A stretch of DNA of 64,000 bases from Porites lobata (Eukaryota; Cnidaria; Anthozoa; Scleractinia; Poritidae), in contig CALNXK010000007.1 in assembly GCA_942486035.1 (NCBI GenBank), positions 3,071,001 to 3,135,000 of the forward strand, written 5' to 3'. The translations under genes were made by a program, and so were the position numbers. This document shows, piece by piece, positions 1 to 11,565 of the stretch (positions are counted from its first letter, which is position 1; the number at the start of each line of letters is the position of its first letter). The notes beneath the pieces are model-generated. The model ran no database searches, was not told the DNA's origin, and saw only the letters and a list, made by a program, of their open reading frames with translations.

Positions 1-322
1 GTGTTACAGTGTCAAGATTAATTACGTGTATGTAATAAATTATAATGTAATATTATTCAATTATTAATATTGGTTGTAAAGAAGAAAGGGGAGGTAAGGA
101 GATTATTGAAGAGACAGGGGCAGCTTATTAACTTTGTTCTCCTGAAAAGGGGGGCTTAATAGAGGATTCAGCCAGGGTAATCTCAAAACCCCTACCTTTT
201 ACTGACAACCCATACAAGATAGGTTAAGAAAGGATCACTAATAGGGCCTTTCCAAGTACAGTGTATACTACATGTATATACAATCCGTATAATCATTGCA
301 CGAGCGGTTGCAATTTTCATAC

Positions 323-3300
323 CTAATTTTGTTGCTGCAGAACTGGTGAGTCTGAGGTTTATTAATAATGATGATTCTGTCTGCTTCAGAACCATCTGTA
401 GAGTCACTCTTGAGAGATCCATAGTTTTCTGCAAAAGAAAGCATGCCAACTTTAATTTAATTAAGTCAGAGAAGTTTTCTAATGTGTGCTTAGAACTAGA
501 TCTAGATCTTAAGGAACAAATTTTTCATAGAAAATTTTAAACCTAAAGAGGGGAGAGAGGGAGTTGAAACCAATAAAAAAATAACAAAAGTACAAACGTA
601 AATTAACTGGCTATTTATGAGTTTTAAGCAGGGGCTCAGGCCTCTTCAAAAGGCAGCTTTTTTAATACGTACATCTTCAGACCAAAAATTGGAACTGAAA
701 TTGTCATGGCATTTTGTTTGAAGATGTATTAAAAATGTTACTAGGTCTGTCTTTTTAAGAGGCCCTCATGGGTTTTTTTGGTAGAAATTATGAAAGAAGA
801 TGAAACATTGTTGAAGAATTTTGTTACCACTAAACTTTAAATCAGCCAGCCATTGGATATGTGCACCTGTTGGTTTATCAGAGAGAGTGTTGCATTTAAT
901 TCAAAAATTTGTAGCCACACTATATACTCTCATATAGATCAGAAATGATCATCTTATTATTTCTGGTACTGCCAACATTTGACGGAGTTTATTTCCCAGC
1001 AGTACAGTGGCTTTATTTTCTAAATAACTCTTGGAGGACTCTATAGAATGACTCTACACACTAAAAAATAAAAATGATCAATTTGAGGCAATGGATATGA
1101 GGAAAATGCCTGCTTCTGCGACTAGAAAAAAGCATTTTACTCTGAGACAGTTTTTGTCATCAAAAGTACATTTCTTATAACTAATATTGCTATGACATAT
1201 ATTGTATCAAAATTACATGCAAGCACATCTATAGCATTCCAAAGCAATTTCCTTTAAATTTTAACTTTACTATTATATAACAGTTCCACAAAGCGGATAG
1301 TTTTCTGATAATACTTGCTATCTTATTAATTCTATGAAGAGCAATTCAACAAAATGGGGCAGGTCAATTTTGGATTATCACAAATAATATATAAATATCA
1401 GACCCAGACCAAAGATGTCACTCTTTAAAGCCTGGTCTCCATATGATCATTCTAATGGGTTATACTAGTAATAAGGAAAATTTCAGTGCAAACAAGTTGT
1501 ATCCTTGGAGGTCTATATTTCAACTAATACAGTTAAGTGCTTTTTATAGTGGTTATAAAAAATACCCAGTATACGGCTTTTTTTCCGACTTTTAAGGGCT
1601 CAAAACATGGTTCGAGTTATCACGGGTAAAATAGGCAGAAAATGACCTGAAGGGAAACGAAAATTGGTTCAAGTGAGCGGGAGTTTGAGTTATCAAGGGT
1701 TCGAGTTACTGAGGGTAAAATTACAGTCAATGTATGACAGAAATCCAGGGGAAATCGATTTTGGTTTGAGTTAGCGCGAGGTTCAAGTTAGCGAGGGTTT
1801 GAGTTATCGGGAGTCGACTGCAGATGTAAAATTTGATTTCCTAAGTTGATTCCCAGGAAGGGGGAGCTAGATCTTGTCATGAAAGTCTTGCCTAAATGTG
1901 GGTAAAATTAGAGCTATTTCTGGGACTTTGGATAAATGGAAAAGGAGCATGTCATGTAGACCATCCCCCCCCCCCCCCACCCTCCCGATGTAACTAGGAA
2001 TATTTTCAGTCCATTCTTTCCATGATTAAATATATTATTACTACAGCTGATTTTTTTTGAAGAGAACCAGTATTTTTACCTTACAAAATAAATTCAGGTT
2101 TCTGTTTATATTTATTCAAGTAACACGATAAATAAAAGAAACAAGCAACTCTTTTGGGGATTCATGACCATAAGTTTAATAGCTTTAAATAAATTTCTAA
2201 TATTATAAAAGAAAATGTCTAGTGAAGACACATCCTCCTTCCAAAATAAGCAAGAAACAACGAGAAACAAGTAATTTTCACAGTCGAATCCAGTAAGTTG
2301 TTTAGATTTTTTGGATAAGACGTATATCTGCATGTTGTTTGTCTCTTGTAAGCTTATACCGCAGACGATTACACCTGCTTCCATCAGCTTATCAATGGCT
2401 AAGCTGAAAACGCGCCGTGATGGTACAAGATTTTAGTCTGAGGCAAAACAACAGTTTTAACGTTCAAAAAATTCCACCAAATAGTGTATATGTTTATCGC
2501 CTCAGTGGTTTTTACGGTCAGAAATCAATGCAAGCCATTAAATTACAAGCTTATGCCTAGAATATTAGATTTTTGAAGCTCGAAAGTGAAGCTTTAAAGC
2601 GCTAATACTTCAAGACGAGATATATGCCAGCATATAAAAGGCACCAGGCGTAATAACAAGACAATCGCTTACAACTTTCACTGTAAATAACCGTGGCAAG
2701 AAAATCCCCTGAAAGAAATAATCCTGACGCGGGAAATTTTAAGACAATTTTTCAGTCTCATTGGTCTGAAAACGAAACTTACCATTACTGCCATCGGCCT
2801 TCGAGCCAACAGACGTCAATTTGTATCCCTCTGCCATGATTTGAGGACCAAGCCATACAACTTGGCTGGCAGCATAAAGAGGTTCGAAGGAAGGGAGAAA
2901 ATCCCCAACAAAACGCCTAAACAAGAATCCACCTAAATTTATTGACAAGAAACGCGCTTGCGCAGTGCTTTCAATTTTCAGCTGTCTCTTTTCTTCCGGT
3001 TTATACCGGAAGAGAAGATCGCTTTTGATCAGCATGCAGAACAGCTGCTAAAAAGGCCTCTACTGACAAGAAAATTGAGCGAAATAACAAAGCCGTGTGT
3101 ATCAGAGCCCGAATTGTTTAATATGCGTGAAAATAAGGCCAAACCCCACGCCGCTCGATTCAGATTTTATCAAAGCATTCACTTCGATTTGACGTGAGAT
3201 ATGCCACGATATCAGCTGGTATGTTTTTAAGAAATAAGTGAATCAATACTTTTCAACTGTCTCTTTATCTCGATAAATGAATAAAGACCCACTCTGAGGT

Positions 3301-3485
3301 TTCGTTCTCTATTAAAGAAACGCGCAAACACGACGCAAGAGTTTGGCGTTGAAATTGTCATGCTGAGATGAGATCAAGCAGCGTATTTTACCTGTGGCGC
3401 TCGTTTCTCCACTTTCCAAGACATCAAAAAGCTCTGAAGATTCTCTCCGGTTTACAACATTGTAAGATCCTCTGCCGATATTCAT
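323..3485 (-). CDS. ATP8A1: ATP8A-type P4-ATPase (phospholipid flippase), N-terminal exons, partial
   Basis: Seen: exon 1 at 3392..3485 (ATG 3485..3483, encodes MNIGRGSYNVVNRRE and ends SGETSAT, phase 1, donor GTAAAA) and exon 2 at 323..428 (acceptor TTTTGCAG, donor GTATGA). Exon 2 reads ENYGSLKSDSTDGSEAD, then RIIIINKPQ and FCSNKI, ending in phase 2. Known: the RxIxxNxPQ...FCxNxISTAKY stretch is the conserved cytosolic N-terminus just before the first membrane helix of class 1 P4-ATPases (ATP8A1/ATP8A2), which move phosphatidylserine to the cytosolic leaflet with a CDC50 partner. All catalytic parts lie beyond the left edge. Intron 1 is about 3 kb and carries an alternative first exon. The family call is good. 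The choice between ATP8A1, ATP8A2 or a pre-duplication gene cannot be made from this fragment. Confidence 0.78.
1560..1822. repeat. Degenerate array of GGTTCGAGTTA units
   Basis: At least six variants of a (G)GTTCGAGTTAnCGAGGG unit are spread over this stretch, interrupted by a GGGTAAAATTACAG-like spacer. It ends in GGGAGTCGACTG. It lies in intron 1 of the flippase gene. It looks like a decayed dispersed element built from short units; no coding capacity is visible. Confidence 0.5.
2783..2837 (-). CDS. Alternative first coding exon of the ATP8A-like flippase
   Basis: On the minus strand, ATG (2837..2835) opens MAEGYKLTSVGSKADGSNG and runs 18 codons plus one base into a consensus donor (AATG|GTAAGT). 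It sits inside intron 1 of the flippase. It ends in the same phase (1) as exon 1 at 3392..3485, so either can be joined to exon 2 at 428 without a frame change. The exon choice is inferred from phase and donor only; transcripts would be needed to prove it. Confidence 0.55.
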
Positions 3486-4380
3486 GGTTCTAAAGAAGGA
3501 AAATCTCCCACACCAACATGTTTAATAGTGCAGGGGCATGCAGATCAGATCAGCTTGTTTATCGTCTGCCGCTTGTATAGAACCGGAGACCCTAGGGCGG
3601 TGGGGTGGGGAGAAGAGTATCTCCTTTTTTGGAATATACAGGGAGGGTCTGTTTTTCCGGTGTGTGGGCATGTGCTTCCCTCAGTGCACTGAACCAGCTG
3701 GAGCGAGGGTTTCCAGGTTAGTTTGTCTCAAGTAGCTCCTGTTTATTTTTTAATTTTTTTTCTAATAGCAACCCCGATTTATTTATTATAGCCTCTAAGA
3801 GCTGAGGCATTGGTACACAGGTTATTTATATATAATATAAATCTATTAGCTATTATTAATCATGAGTGAGACACATGCAAGTCATGAGATGGTGCTCAGA
3901 TACCCTAAATGCTATACTGTCTTATTCTGACCATCACCCAATTCAGGAAGTAAAGTAACCGCATAATTTAAACTGCTCTCACTCAGAGTCACATGAAGGG
4001 GAGTGGGAAGGAATGCTCTGTTCCTTCTGTTGTTCCTGCCCATTATCCAAAAGCTTCCGACCAGGTTGCCGATAGATAAGTTTGTCCTATTGGTTTATAC
4101 ATGACGGAAGTCCAGGCAAGTACAATGAAGTACAAAGACCAAGATTAAACTTTACGATTATTTACTATACTTCCCTGATGTTATTACAACTTTATTACAT
4201 GCATGTGAAAAACAGTTAAAGCTCTTACAAACATGCACCTTTGAGGAAAAGAAAAAGTGTCCTTAACCGCAGCTGGTTCTTGTGGGAATGATTTAATTCA
4301 TCTGCCACTTGGTAGCAGTAAGGTTCTATCAAGGCAGCTACATGGGAAACTGTTGTGAATTAAGACTATAGGATGTAGAA

Positions 4381-4556
4381 TTGAGTTTTAAAAACTTTAT
4401 CCAAATGTGCGTTGAAAAGATATGAAAATCCAGACGTTTCGAGGGTGCTCCCTCTTCCTCAGTGATTAAATGCACTGAGTAACAGGGAGCACCCTCAAAA
4501 TGTCTGGATTTTCATACCTTTTCAATGCACATTTGGATAAACTTTGTAAAACTCAA
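4381..4556. repeat. 176-bp fold-back (hairpin) repeat
   Basis: The left arm from TTGAGTTTTAAAAACTTTATCC through CCAGACGTTTCGAGGGTGCTCCC pairs with the right arm ending in GGATAAACTTTGTAAAACTCAA, leaving a short loop near 4455-4475. Arms match with few mismatches over about 75 bp. This is typical of non-autonomous fold-back elements in cnidarian introns and spacers. No target-site duplication was recognised. Confidence 0.7.
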
Positions 4557-5117
4557 AAGATCATTTGCATTGCATAGAATCTTCCGTTTCCTTTTCTACA
4601 CTATAGATTTAGATGCGTGTAGAATTGTCAGCTTATGAGTGCCCCTTGTCAGAGAGGGCCTCAACTGTACCAGCAAAATAACACTGACATTACTTGAAAG
4701 TCGTGAACTTCACATAACCTGTGATTCATACCTAGTACATGCACTACTGTACACGGGGGCAGACAAAGGATTTTTTGATAGAGGGGACCCCTGGGCCCAT
4801 TCCTAACTCTGCCCTTGGTACAATGTATTTACACTGACTGAGAACAGTAGTTGTCACTTGTACTTGTTAATAATCGCACTAACAGCTGTAAGTGTAGTTT
4901 GCATTATTGTACACGTCATACGTCAAGAATAAACAAAATATTTGAAAAACGACATTATGTACAGGAGTTCAATAATCCATCCTCTTACCCACATTATTAT
5001 TACAGATGAAGTATTCTTTATGAGCACATTGTTATTATTGTCAAGTTTATTCTGCAGTGCACATATTGTTGATAGAAGTTCTTAAAATTGTTTGGAAATA
5101 GAATATTCTAACATCTG

Positions 5118-6006
5118 GCCTGAAATTCATCCGATTGCTTCGAGTCGTTTTCTCCTCTCAACAGCGTCTGAATCGACGGGCCGTTAATGCCGTCCAGTGA
5201 CGTCACCCACTACCCGAAAACCAGGTAGTGATTTTGATTGGTTGATTGTTTAAACATTCGCATAATTATGTATAATTTTTTTTTATGTATAATAATTTAA
5301 AAATTTTAGCGCGATTGTCGCTTGATATTCAGCAGATCACATCCCCGGCATTCTTTCGTTTAGTTCAAACATTTCGATAAGCTTAATCTTTATCTAACCA
5401 GCAAAATTGCCCTTGTTTTCAAAACTGAAGTGCTAAATTGAACTGCCAATGAAGAATCATTGCGGAGAGTGGGTAGGTTTTTCATTTAGAGCCGCTTTGT
5501 GGTTTTGGCGGCCGGTGATTTTGTTTACGCGAAGTTTTCTGAGATCAATGTTATAATTCGACCTTCTTACTATTTTTACCGTCAAGTGTAATGATTCTGT
5601 TAGCTTTTCTTTCTTGTCTCCTCGTTTTTTTTCTTCGTTAATTAAAGCAAATCATTGTGTTTTTGAACTAAGTGTTCCGTGTGTGTGTTTATTTCATTTG
5701 CGTGATTGCGACCGAGTTTGATATTTATAGAATTTAGTACAACCGGTTCACAGTTGTACTGCATGCAGTTGATAGTTTGAACGTTAAACATGAAATACAA
5801 TCGAAAAAAATAAAGCAGTCCTGTATCATGCAGACATTTCAAACGATATTTCTCGGTTTGCCACTTGAAAATCGTGTTTTACTTTTTGCATGAATTAAAG
5901 CAAAGGTCAAGGACTAGTGACGTCACGGGACGGCATTAACGGCCGGTTGATTCAGACGTTACTGAGGGAGTAATAACGACTCGAAGTAATCGGATGAAAT
6001 TCAGGC
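5118..6006. mobile_element. 889-bp non-autonomous element with about 85-bp terminal inverted repeats
   Basis: The left end GCCTGAAATTCATCCGATT at 5118 is matched by the inverted right end finishing at 6006. The arms continue inward through CTTCGAGTCGTT and GGCCGTTAATGCCGTCC to GTGACGTCAC, a palindromic CRE-type site present in both arms. The interior is AT-rich with no transposase-like frame. I did not find a clear target-site duplication, so the superfamily is open. Confidence 0.7.
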
Positions 6007-6828
6007 TAGATGACATCACAAAAATTAAATTTTTGAAACTATGGGATTTGTTGGGATATTTTGAAAGAACAACATCTGAAAGGCTTACTTGCCAAAAACT
6101 AGCATTGTGGGCCAAATATTATTGTCTTGAAGATACTAGTCCCATATTGCCCAGATAACTCTGTACAAATCCTTCTAAATTTGACTCGCAAACTCACAAA
6201 TCAAATGCTGGGCACCCTGGATTTCACAGCTTTAGAGCACTGGGGTCTCTTCATATTTCTTAGAGCACAGCCTTGCTTAGTGGTGTTAAATTAGAGAAAC
6301 AATAATTGTGGTCTTTTTATCAGACGTTGTGCCCTGATTATGATGTGGTTACATTAGAAAAGGACAGTCACTGGTAAAATTTTTAGTAAATGAGGTATAT
6401 GAAATAAGACCCCAAGTAACATTTCACACACAAATTCTCGTTTTTTTTCCCTCAAAACAATGGCGCAATTTTGAAGAGGACTATATTAATCTACCAGAGG
6501 GCCCTTGGCCCATTTTTCTTGCATGGCTCCAAAACATGTGAAATTCTACATCACATAATATTACAGCGCAAACATTGTCACCAACTGATGAATGTCTCAG
6601 GGCAAATCTAAAATAATAATTATCTGGGTTTAAGATCTCTGAATGGTGTGTTTGTTAGTACATGAATCTTGAAAAGTGACACCTTGCAAGCAGTTTTCCT
6701 GTGAAAGCAAGAGGTCTGCCATGTTCGTGTGGTTCACACCAATTTGATTTTTCTGGGTTTTCAAATTGTTTATTGCTTTTATGTCTTAAAGTACTGAATC
6801 CAGAAAATCTGAGCTGAGAAAATTACCT

Positions 6829-6864
<36 letters not shown>

Positions 6865-7462
6865 TGCATTTTTATTGGTTCCCTTAACTCAGAATATCCT
6901 TGGCTATTCACTGTTTGGGACAGGAATCAATATGGCATCTTGTTTTGCGATAGTTTTTTTGGTGGCAAATGAATCAGCTGCACCAACAGAAACCATGCAA
7001 ACCACAAAATTTGGTTTGTTGGTGTTTATTGGTAGGTTTAGAAAATTATTTTCTGATTGAATTTGCAACAAAATTTATAGTGAAAATGTATGCGATAAAA
7101 TTATTCCCTAAAGTGATCTCATTTATTATTACAAAAATTAAGGTTTTATTTTTATCCAACTGATTTGGTGAATACTAAAAAGGAACTACCCTCCTCAGGG
7201 TTGGTGCATAGTGCTAGAAATATACCTCAACCCTTCATGCCTCAATATGAAACAACCACTTTTAACCTCCCCTCTGAAGTACAGTTCATTTGTTGTATAC
7301 TATTCTCCCAAAGAGAACACTCCAGTGAAAGAGCCTATTAATTTAACTTCAATATAAACTGTATTTACAAACTAAAATATATCACGTCACAGTTCTACAC
7401 AAGAGCATTCAATGGTCAGTCCCTTTGAGGTTTGTACAATCAATGTTACCAATGGAACTGCT

Positions 7463-9491
7463 TCAATTACTATCTGGCTTTTGATCCAGTTTGCTTTTAT
7501 GGGTTTTGATCATGTAAATAAAATATGTCACAGTCTCTTTCTCTGGACATGGAATCTGCTTGAAGTGTCTTTGGATTGTCTAAGTTTAAAAAAAACAAAG
7601 AAGAAGCAGATTAGCTTTGTTTGCCAGCTATCTTTTGTTTTTAATCCAAAAGATGAATGACGTGTACATTCAGGCATCCCTTAAGCATAACATCTAATCA
7701 AACTACATCTACAACATACTATTAGTAGAAATTTCCAAATAAGCACACCATTGTCATAAAGGATGAACATAAGCCAGGGCTGAAACAAATAATTAGCCAA
7801 TACACCCCTAAAATACCACATTTTTGTCCAATATACCGGTACCACCCCCCCCCCCCCCCCAAAAAAGACAAGCAATATACTGTGTATACAAGAAATACAG
7901 GTAATTTGAGGAGAAAGATACAGTTCACCTAATTTTATTAAAAGATTCCTGTACATGAATGCAATAATGAGAAATGATGTGATCAACATGTTACGAGTAC
8001 AGGCCAAAGAAAAAATCTGAGTCCCCAACAGGTGTGATGGTGGATAAATTTTAAATTCCTGAACAACTTAGATTTTCCTAAAATTTTGAAAATCAGTAGA
8101 ACTATAGCCTTCTGCTTAGCTAGGTAAAAAAAAAAGTGGATTACATTTATCAACTTTCGTATGACATAAAATGCAAGGCTAAAAGATGCTAATAAAATCC
8201 AACTAGTGGTCTATTATCAGTGCTGCACTCTGATTGGTTGAGTTACTACTAGGCTATACTTTATAATCCCACTAGTAGCAAAAAGCGCCAGCTTTGAAAA
8301 CCAAAACAATGGCGGCTGAATCGCAATTTGCTAGCTAAAGTTGTTTTGTCTCAGTCTATATTTTTGACCAACTAGTTGGATTTTACTAAAACACTTATTC
8401 CTCTTGCCTTCATGGCCTCTGAGTCAGTAGTTCTTGACTCAGAGCCCATTCGGGCTCGAGGAATAAACGTTAATTAATTCAAGTTTCCACAACCACCCTA
8501 CCCCAACTTTACAAAGAAGCAAAGAGGCATGGGTAGGGGGGTTGGGCTAGCACGGAAGTCAGCATACATTGCATGTACGTAGTAGCAAATTTCTAGGACA
8601 ACTCAACCTCAAATCAATTCAAACGGATCTCTTTTTTTGGCAACATTATAATTTGATCGAACAGAGTACCAGCACGTATAAGATTAAATATTTGCCCCAA
8701 ATCTGGGTTGAGTTCGACTTGAGTTCGCAGGCTTTAAATCATTAAAAATGAGGAAGCAACCTAAAGATGTCTGGATCAGAAAATTAAATCAAGGCAGATG
8801 TTTTTAAATTGTAATCATTTTCGTAAAAACCTACCTCAACAAGCTGGGACTTATTCAATCCTGGCCTGGTCTGCAATTTATAATGTCGTTTGTAACGGCG
8901 TAACGTGTTAACTTGTAGTTGACAGAAATCGACCTACATGGCATGAACCAACACAACCCGTCAAAAATTCGAAGTTACGTACGACCATAAGACATTTACG
9001 TTTTGAACATGTAAATCAAAAAGGACAGCTCGAAAAACAATTGTTTGAATACTAGGAAAAGAAAAGGAGAACTTAATTCTTACCTCAGACATCTCCGTGT
9101 CATCATCAGAGTCCTTGCGTTTTCTCTTGCTGCGAACACTTTGAATCATATTTTTGTGATGCTCGCAAATGTAAATGTGCCTCGCCTGAAATAAAACCGT
9201 TTAGGAACGGATCCCCATCAAAATCTAATCTTTCATGGCTATTGAAAGTGCAGTACAGTTGGAAAACAAAATTGCGAGGGCAAAAGGATTCAGGACTACA
9301 ATTACACAATATTCACTTACATTCACATCTAAAGATAACTTCAGTTTTCTCTGCGAAACTGTCTTTTGAATTCGCTTTGAATAGCTCGCGTTGCCAGCAG
9401 GTCGTTTACAACGTTCACCGTCTTCTACAAGGCAGCAAATCTGCCCAACAGTAGAACTCTGCTCTTCGTGTTCGCTGCGGTAGCCGTTCAT
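7463..9491 (-). CDS. SAP30L: SAP30/SAP30L, Sin3-histone deacetylase complex subunit
   Basis: Four exons: 9321..9491, 9084..9185, 8835..8933 and 7463..7579, all junctions in phase 0 with GT-AG sites, giving 162 residues. Exon 1 starts MNGYRSEHEEQ and carries CCLVEDGERC; exon 2 carries YICEHHK. Together these form the C2CH zinc finger (ligands about Cys19/20, Cys28, Cys64, His67). A basic RSKRKRK nuclear signal follows at about 75-81. Exons 3-4 (VNTLRRYKRHYKLQTRPG, YFIYMIKTHKSKLD) are the Sin3-interaction domain. Known: SAP30 proteins bind DNA, phosphoinositides and the PAH3 region of SIN3A, stabilising the HDAC1/2 corepressor. Human relatives are 183-220 residues; this one has a shorter N-terminus. 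An upstream in-frame Met exists, but MNG is the conserved start. It is probably the single gene that predates the SAP30/SAP30L split. Confidence 0.93.
8193..8465. mobile_element. MITE/composite repeat in SAP30L intron 3
   Basis: TAAAATCCAACTAGT at the left is inverted at 8371..8385. It is followed by a hairpin (CCTCTGAGTCAGTAG...CTTGACTCAGAG) and a short ATTCCTC/GAGGAAT inverted end. No open frame fits a transposase. It is a short non-autonomous repeat within an intron. Confidence 0.55.
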
Positions 9492-9569
9492 ACTTTTTTT
9501 CTCGCACAGATTCGCATTCGTTGCCGATCTTGAAAATCGCTCCTTTCCTGTTTGTTGTACACATGGATG

Positions 9570-9577
9570 TGACGTCA
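9570..9577. promoter_or_regulatory. CRE/ATF-type site upstream of SAP30L
   Basis: A perfect TGACGTCA palindrome lies 79 bp upstream of the SAP30L start codon, a common position for CREB/ATF sites in metazoan promoters. Binding is inferred from the motif alone. Confidence 0.4.
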
Positions 9578-10024
9578 TGTCACATGGTTGAACAATGGAA
9601 AAAGATTATGGTTCATAAAAATACGCGCCAATAGTCTACTGGCTCGGTCTCGTCGTCACGCAATATTTCTGAGTTTTGGTTTATATAAAAAAAAAGTGAC
9701 AAAAAAAAGACCAGCAAAAACCTAAAATGGAAATTAAATGATCTAATATTAAAAGACAATTTCCATTCTCATGCACCGCTCTGATTTAGACGGCTCTATC
9801 CTGTTGGCTAAAAACAGAACCGATCATCCCGGGCCCAGTTGAGAAGAGATCCTGACCGAGTTTACGTACGTTTTCACGCCCCTTTCACTGCACCAGTTTA
9901 TTTGATGAATAACTGAAGTTTCGGAAAGCTCAGACTTTGAGGTGCGAACGTTCAGAGGAGGGCAAAGGGGGCCGAAGCTGGAAATAAAATGCGCCACAGA
10001 GAAAGATAATAATAATACTAATTA

Positions 10025-10158
10025 ATAATAATAATAATAATAATAATTATTATTATTATTATTATTATTATTCTAAAAGGGGAGAATACGCAGAATACCG
10101 GGCTTTTGTTAAGGCGGCAGTACAAGAAGAGCCCTAGCCGAGTATTTCTCTTCTTGTT

Positions 10159-10190
<32 letters not shown>

Positions 10191-10236
10191 TATCATCATC
10201 ATCATCATTATTATTATTATCTCTTTTATCACAGTC

Positions 10237-10287
<51 letters not shown>

Positions 10288-10290
10288 GGG
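10025..10290. repeat. (AAT/ATT)n and (ATC)n microsatellite block
   Basis: Runs of AAT then ATT at about 10025..10070, ATC units at about 10158..10207 and ATT units at about 10208..10287. Frames through it give poly-Ser and poly-Tyr only and are not coding. Confidence 0.9.
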
Positions 10291-11020
10291 GGCCGAAGCT
10301 GGAAAGAAAATGCGCCACAGAGAAAGAGGAGAGGGGACAGGGAAGTTTGCCCCTCTCCGTCATCTTTTATACCTGCCGGACAGGCATCGGGTCAAGGTTT
10401 CCACGAGGAAAGAAAAAACCATGGTCGTCCTTGTTGCAAATGAATATCCCCAAACGCAAAGCCTTTTGCAAGCATGGTCCAAAAATGCACAAGTGTTCCA
10501 CAGGAGCCGATTACTTAAACGGCTCCCAGTTTCCAATATCTGTGCCAAAATGAAAAAACAAGGATTATTCTTGCTCGGTGTGCGAGCCAGCTGTCTCTCC
10601 TCTCCTTACGCTTGATAGCTCGGGGATTGGGGTTCAGGAGATCGCCGAGCGATCGTGGCTTACGTAGTTGGTGGCGGTAGCCTTGCTTGTCAAATGCGCA
10701 AATGAGTGGCGAAGCAGTAACGCAGTTTTTTCCCCTAATCTCGACATGCCAACAAACTACCAGCTCCACAGGTTAGCCGAGAGATCCTGCTCAGGCAGGC
10801 TATTTAATATAAGTTAAGTGAATAAACAACATCCCTCAGTCCAGGATTATTTTAATTAGCAGGGTCTGAATGAGCTAGCCACCTTACTTGAAGATCAAAA
10901 CTTCAAAAATAGATACTTCCGCTTTATAACGAGACAAGAAGAGAAATACTCGGCTAGGGCTCTGCTTATACTGCCGCTTTGACAAGACCCCGGTATTCTG
11001 CGTATTCTCCCCTTTTAGAA
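10071..11020. mobile_element. 950-bp element with about 88-bp terminal inverted repeats
   Basis: TTCTAAAAGGGGAGAATACG at 10071 runs through CCCTAGCCGAGTATTTCTCT and is inverted at about 10932..11020 with only a handful of mismatches. The left arm is bounded by an ATT microsatellite and the inner edge by ATC/ATT repeats. No transposase frame. It sits between two divergent genes. Confidence 0.7.
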
Positions 11021-11565
11021 CCATCCCGCCGTTTGAGCTGAAAAGCCGACGTTTTGTGGCGCTGGCGGCGCTACTACTGAGGAACCGCAAAAGGTCGGCT
11101 GACGGCTAGCTGTTTTGAAGGGTTTCGCTCCTCCTCAGGCTAGGCAAACTACAGGTGCGGACAGTTTCGACTACTTTTGTCTTTAGAACGTTAACAAATG
11201 GAAAACTGTCCGCAGTTTCTGTTTTCAATTTTAAACTTTCTCAAAAGTAAACTGAGAAAATCAGTCAAAAGCGCATGGAAATCGCGAAAACAAGGAAACA
11301 CTGGAAAAGTTGCATAATCAAATGTCAAGGCCAAGGAGGGAGAACAAAAGGGTTTATGAGCTATCAGTTAGCTGTCAAAGTTGTGGCGGGAAAAATTGAC
11401 CAATCGTAGACGGTTCTAGCGCTTTACAAAAGGTAAAGACTTGAAGCTTTGCAGTGTTTGTTGAATCAATCGCCTTTGGTCTCATTGCTAGAGTTCAATA
11501 CGGTATTACTTATTGTAAAGAGTCCATTAACGACCCCAGTAACCGCTTTATTGATTACATCTACT

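Larger units (their letters stand above)
3486..7462. other. Spacer between flippase promoter and SAP30L 3' end
   Basis: No convincing exon was found. The stretch holds a 176-bp fold-back (4381..4556), an 889-bp element with long terminal inverted repeats (5118..6006), and AT-rich sequence. Short open frames near 3538-3735, 5642-5842 and 6848-7163 have no recognisable similarity, no splice context and biased composition, so they are not called. Confidence 0.6.
9492..11565. other. Divergent spacer between SAP30L and the HMGB-like gene
   Basis: It holds the SAP30L promoter side (CRE at 9570), a large terminal-inverted-repeat element (10071..11020) with embedded trinucleotide repeats, and the HMGB-like promoter side with a CCAAT box at 11400..11404. 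A 36-bp segment beginning GGGGCCGAAGCTGG occurs twice, near 9968 and 10290, flanking the microsatellite block. Open frames here fall inside the repeats and are not called. Confidence 0.6.

Noticed and set aside
10106..10288. Ser/Tyr-rich open frame
   Set aside because: Pure product of ATC/ATT microsatellites.
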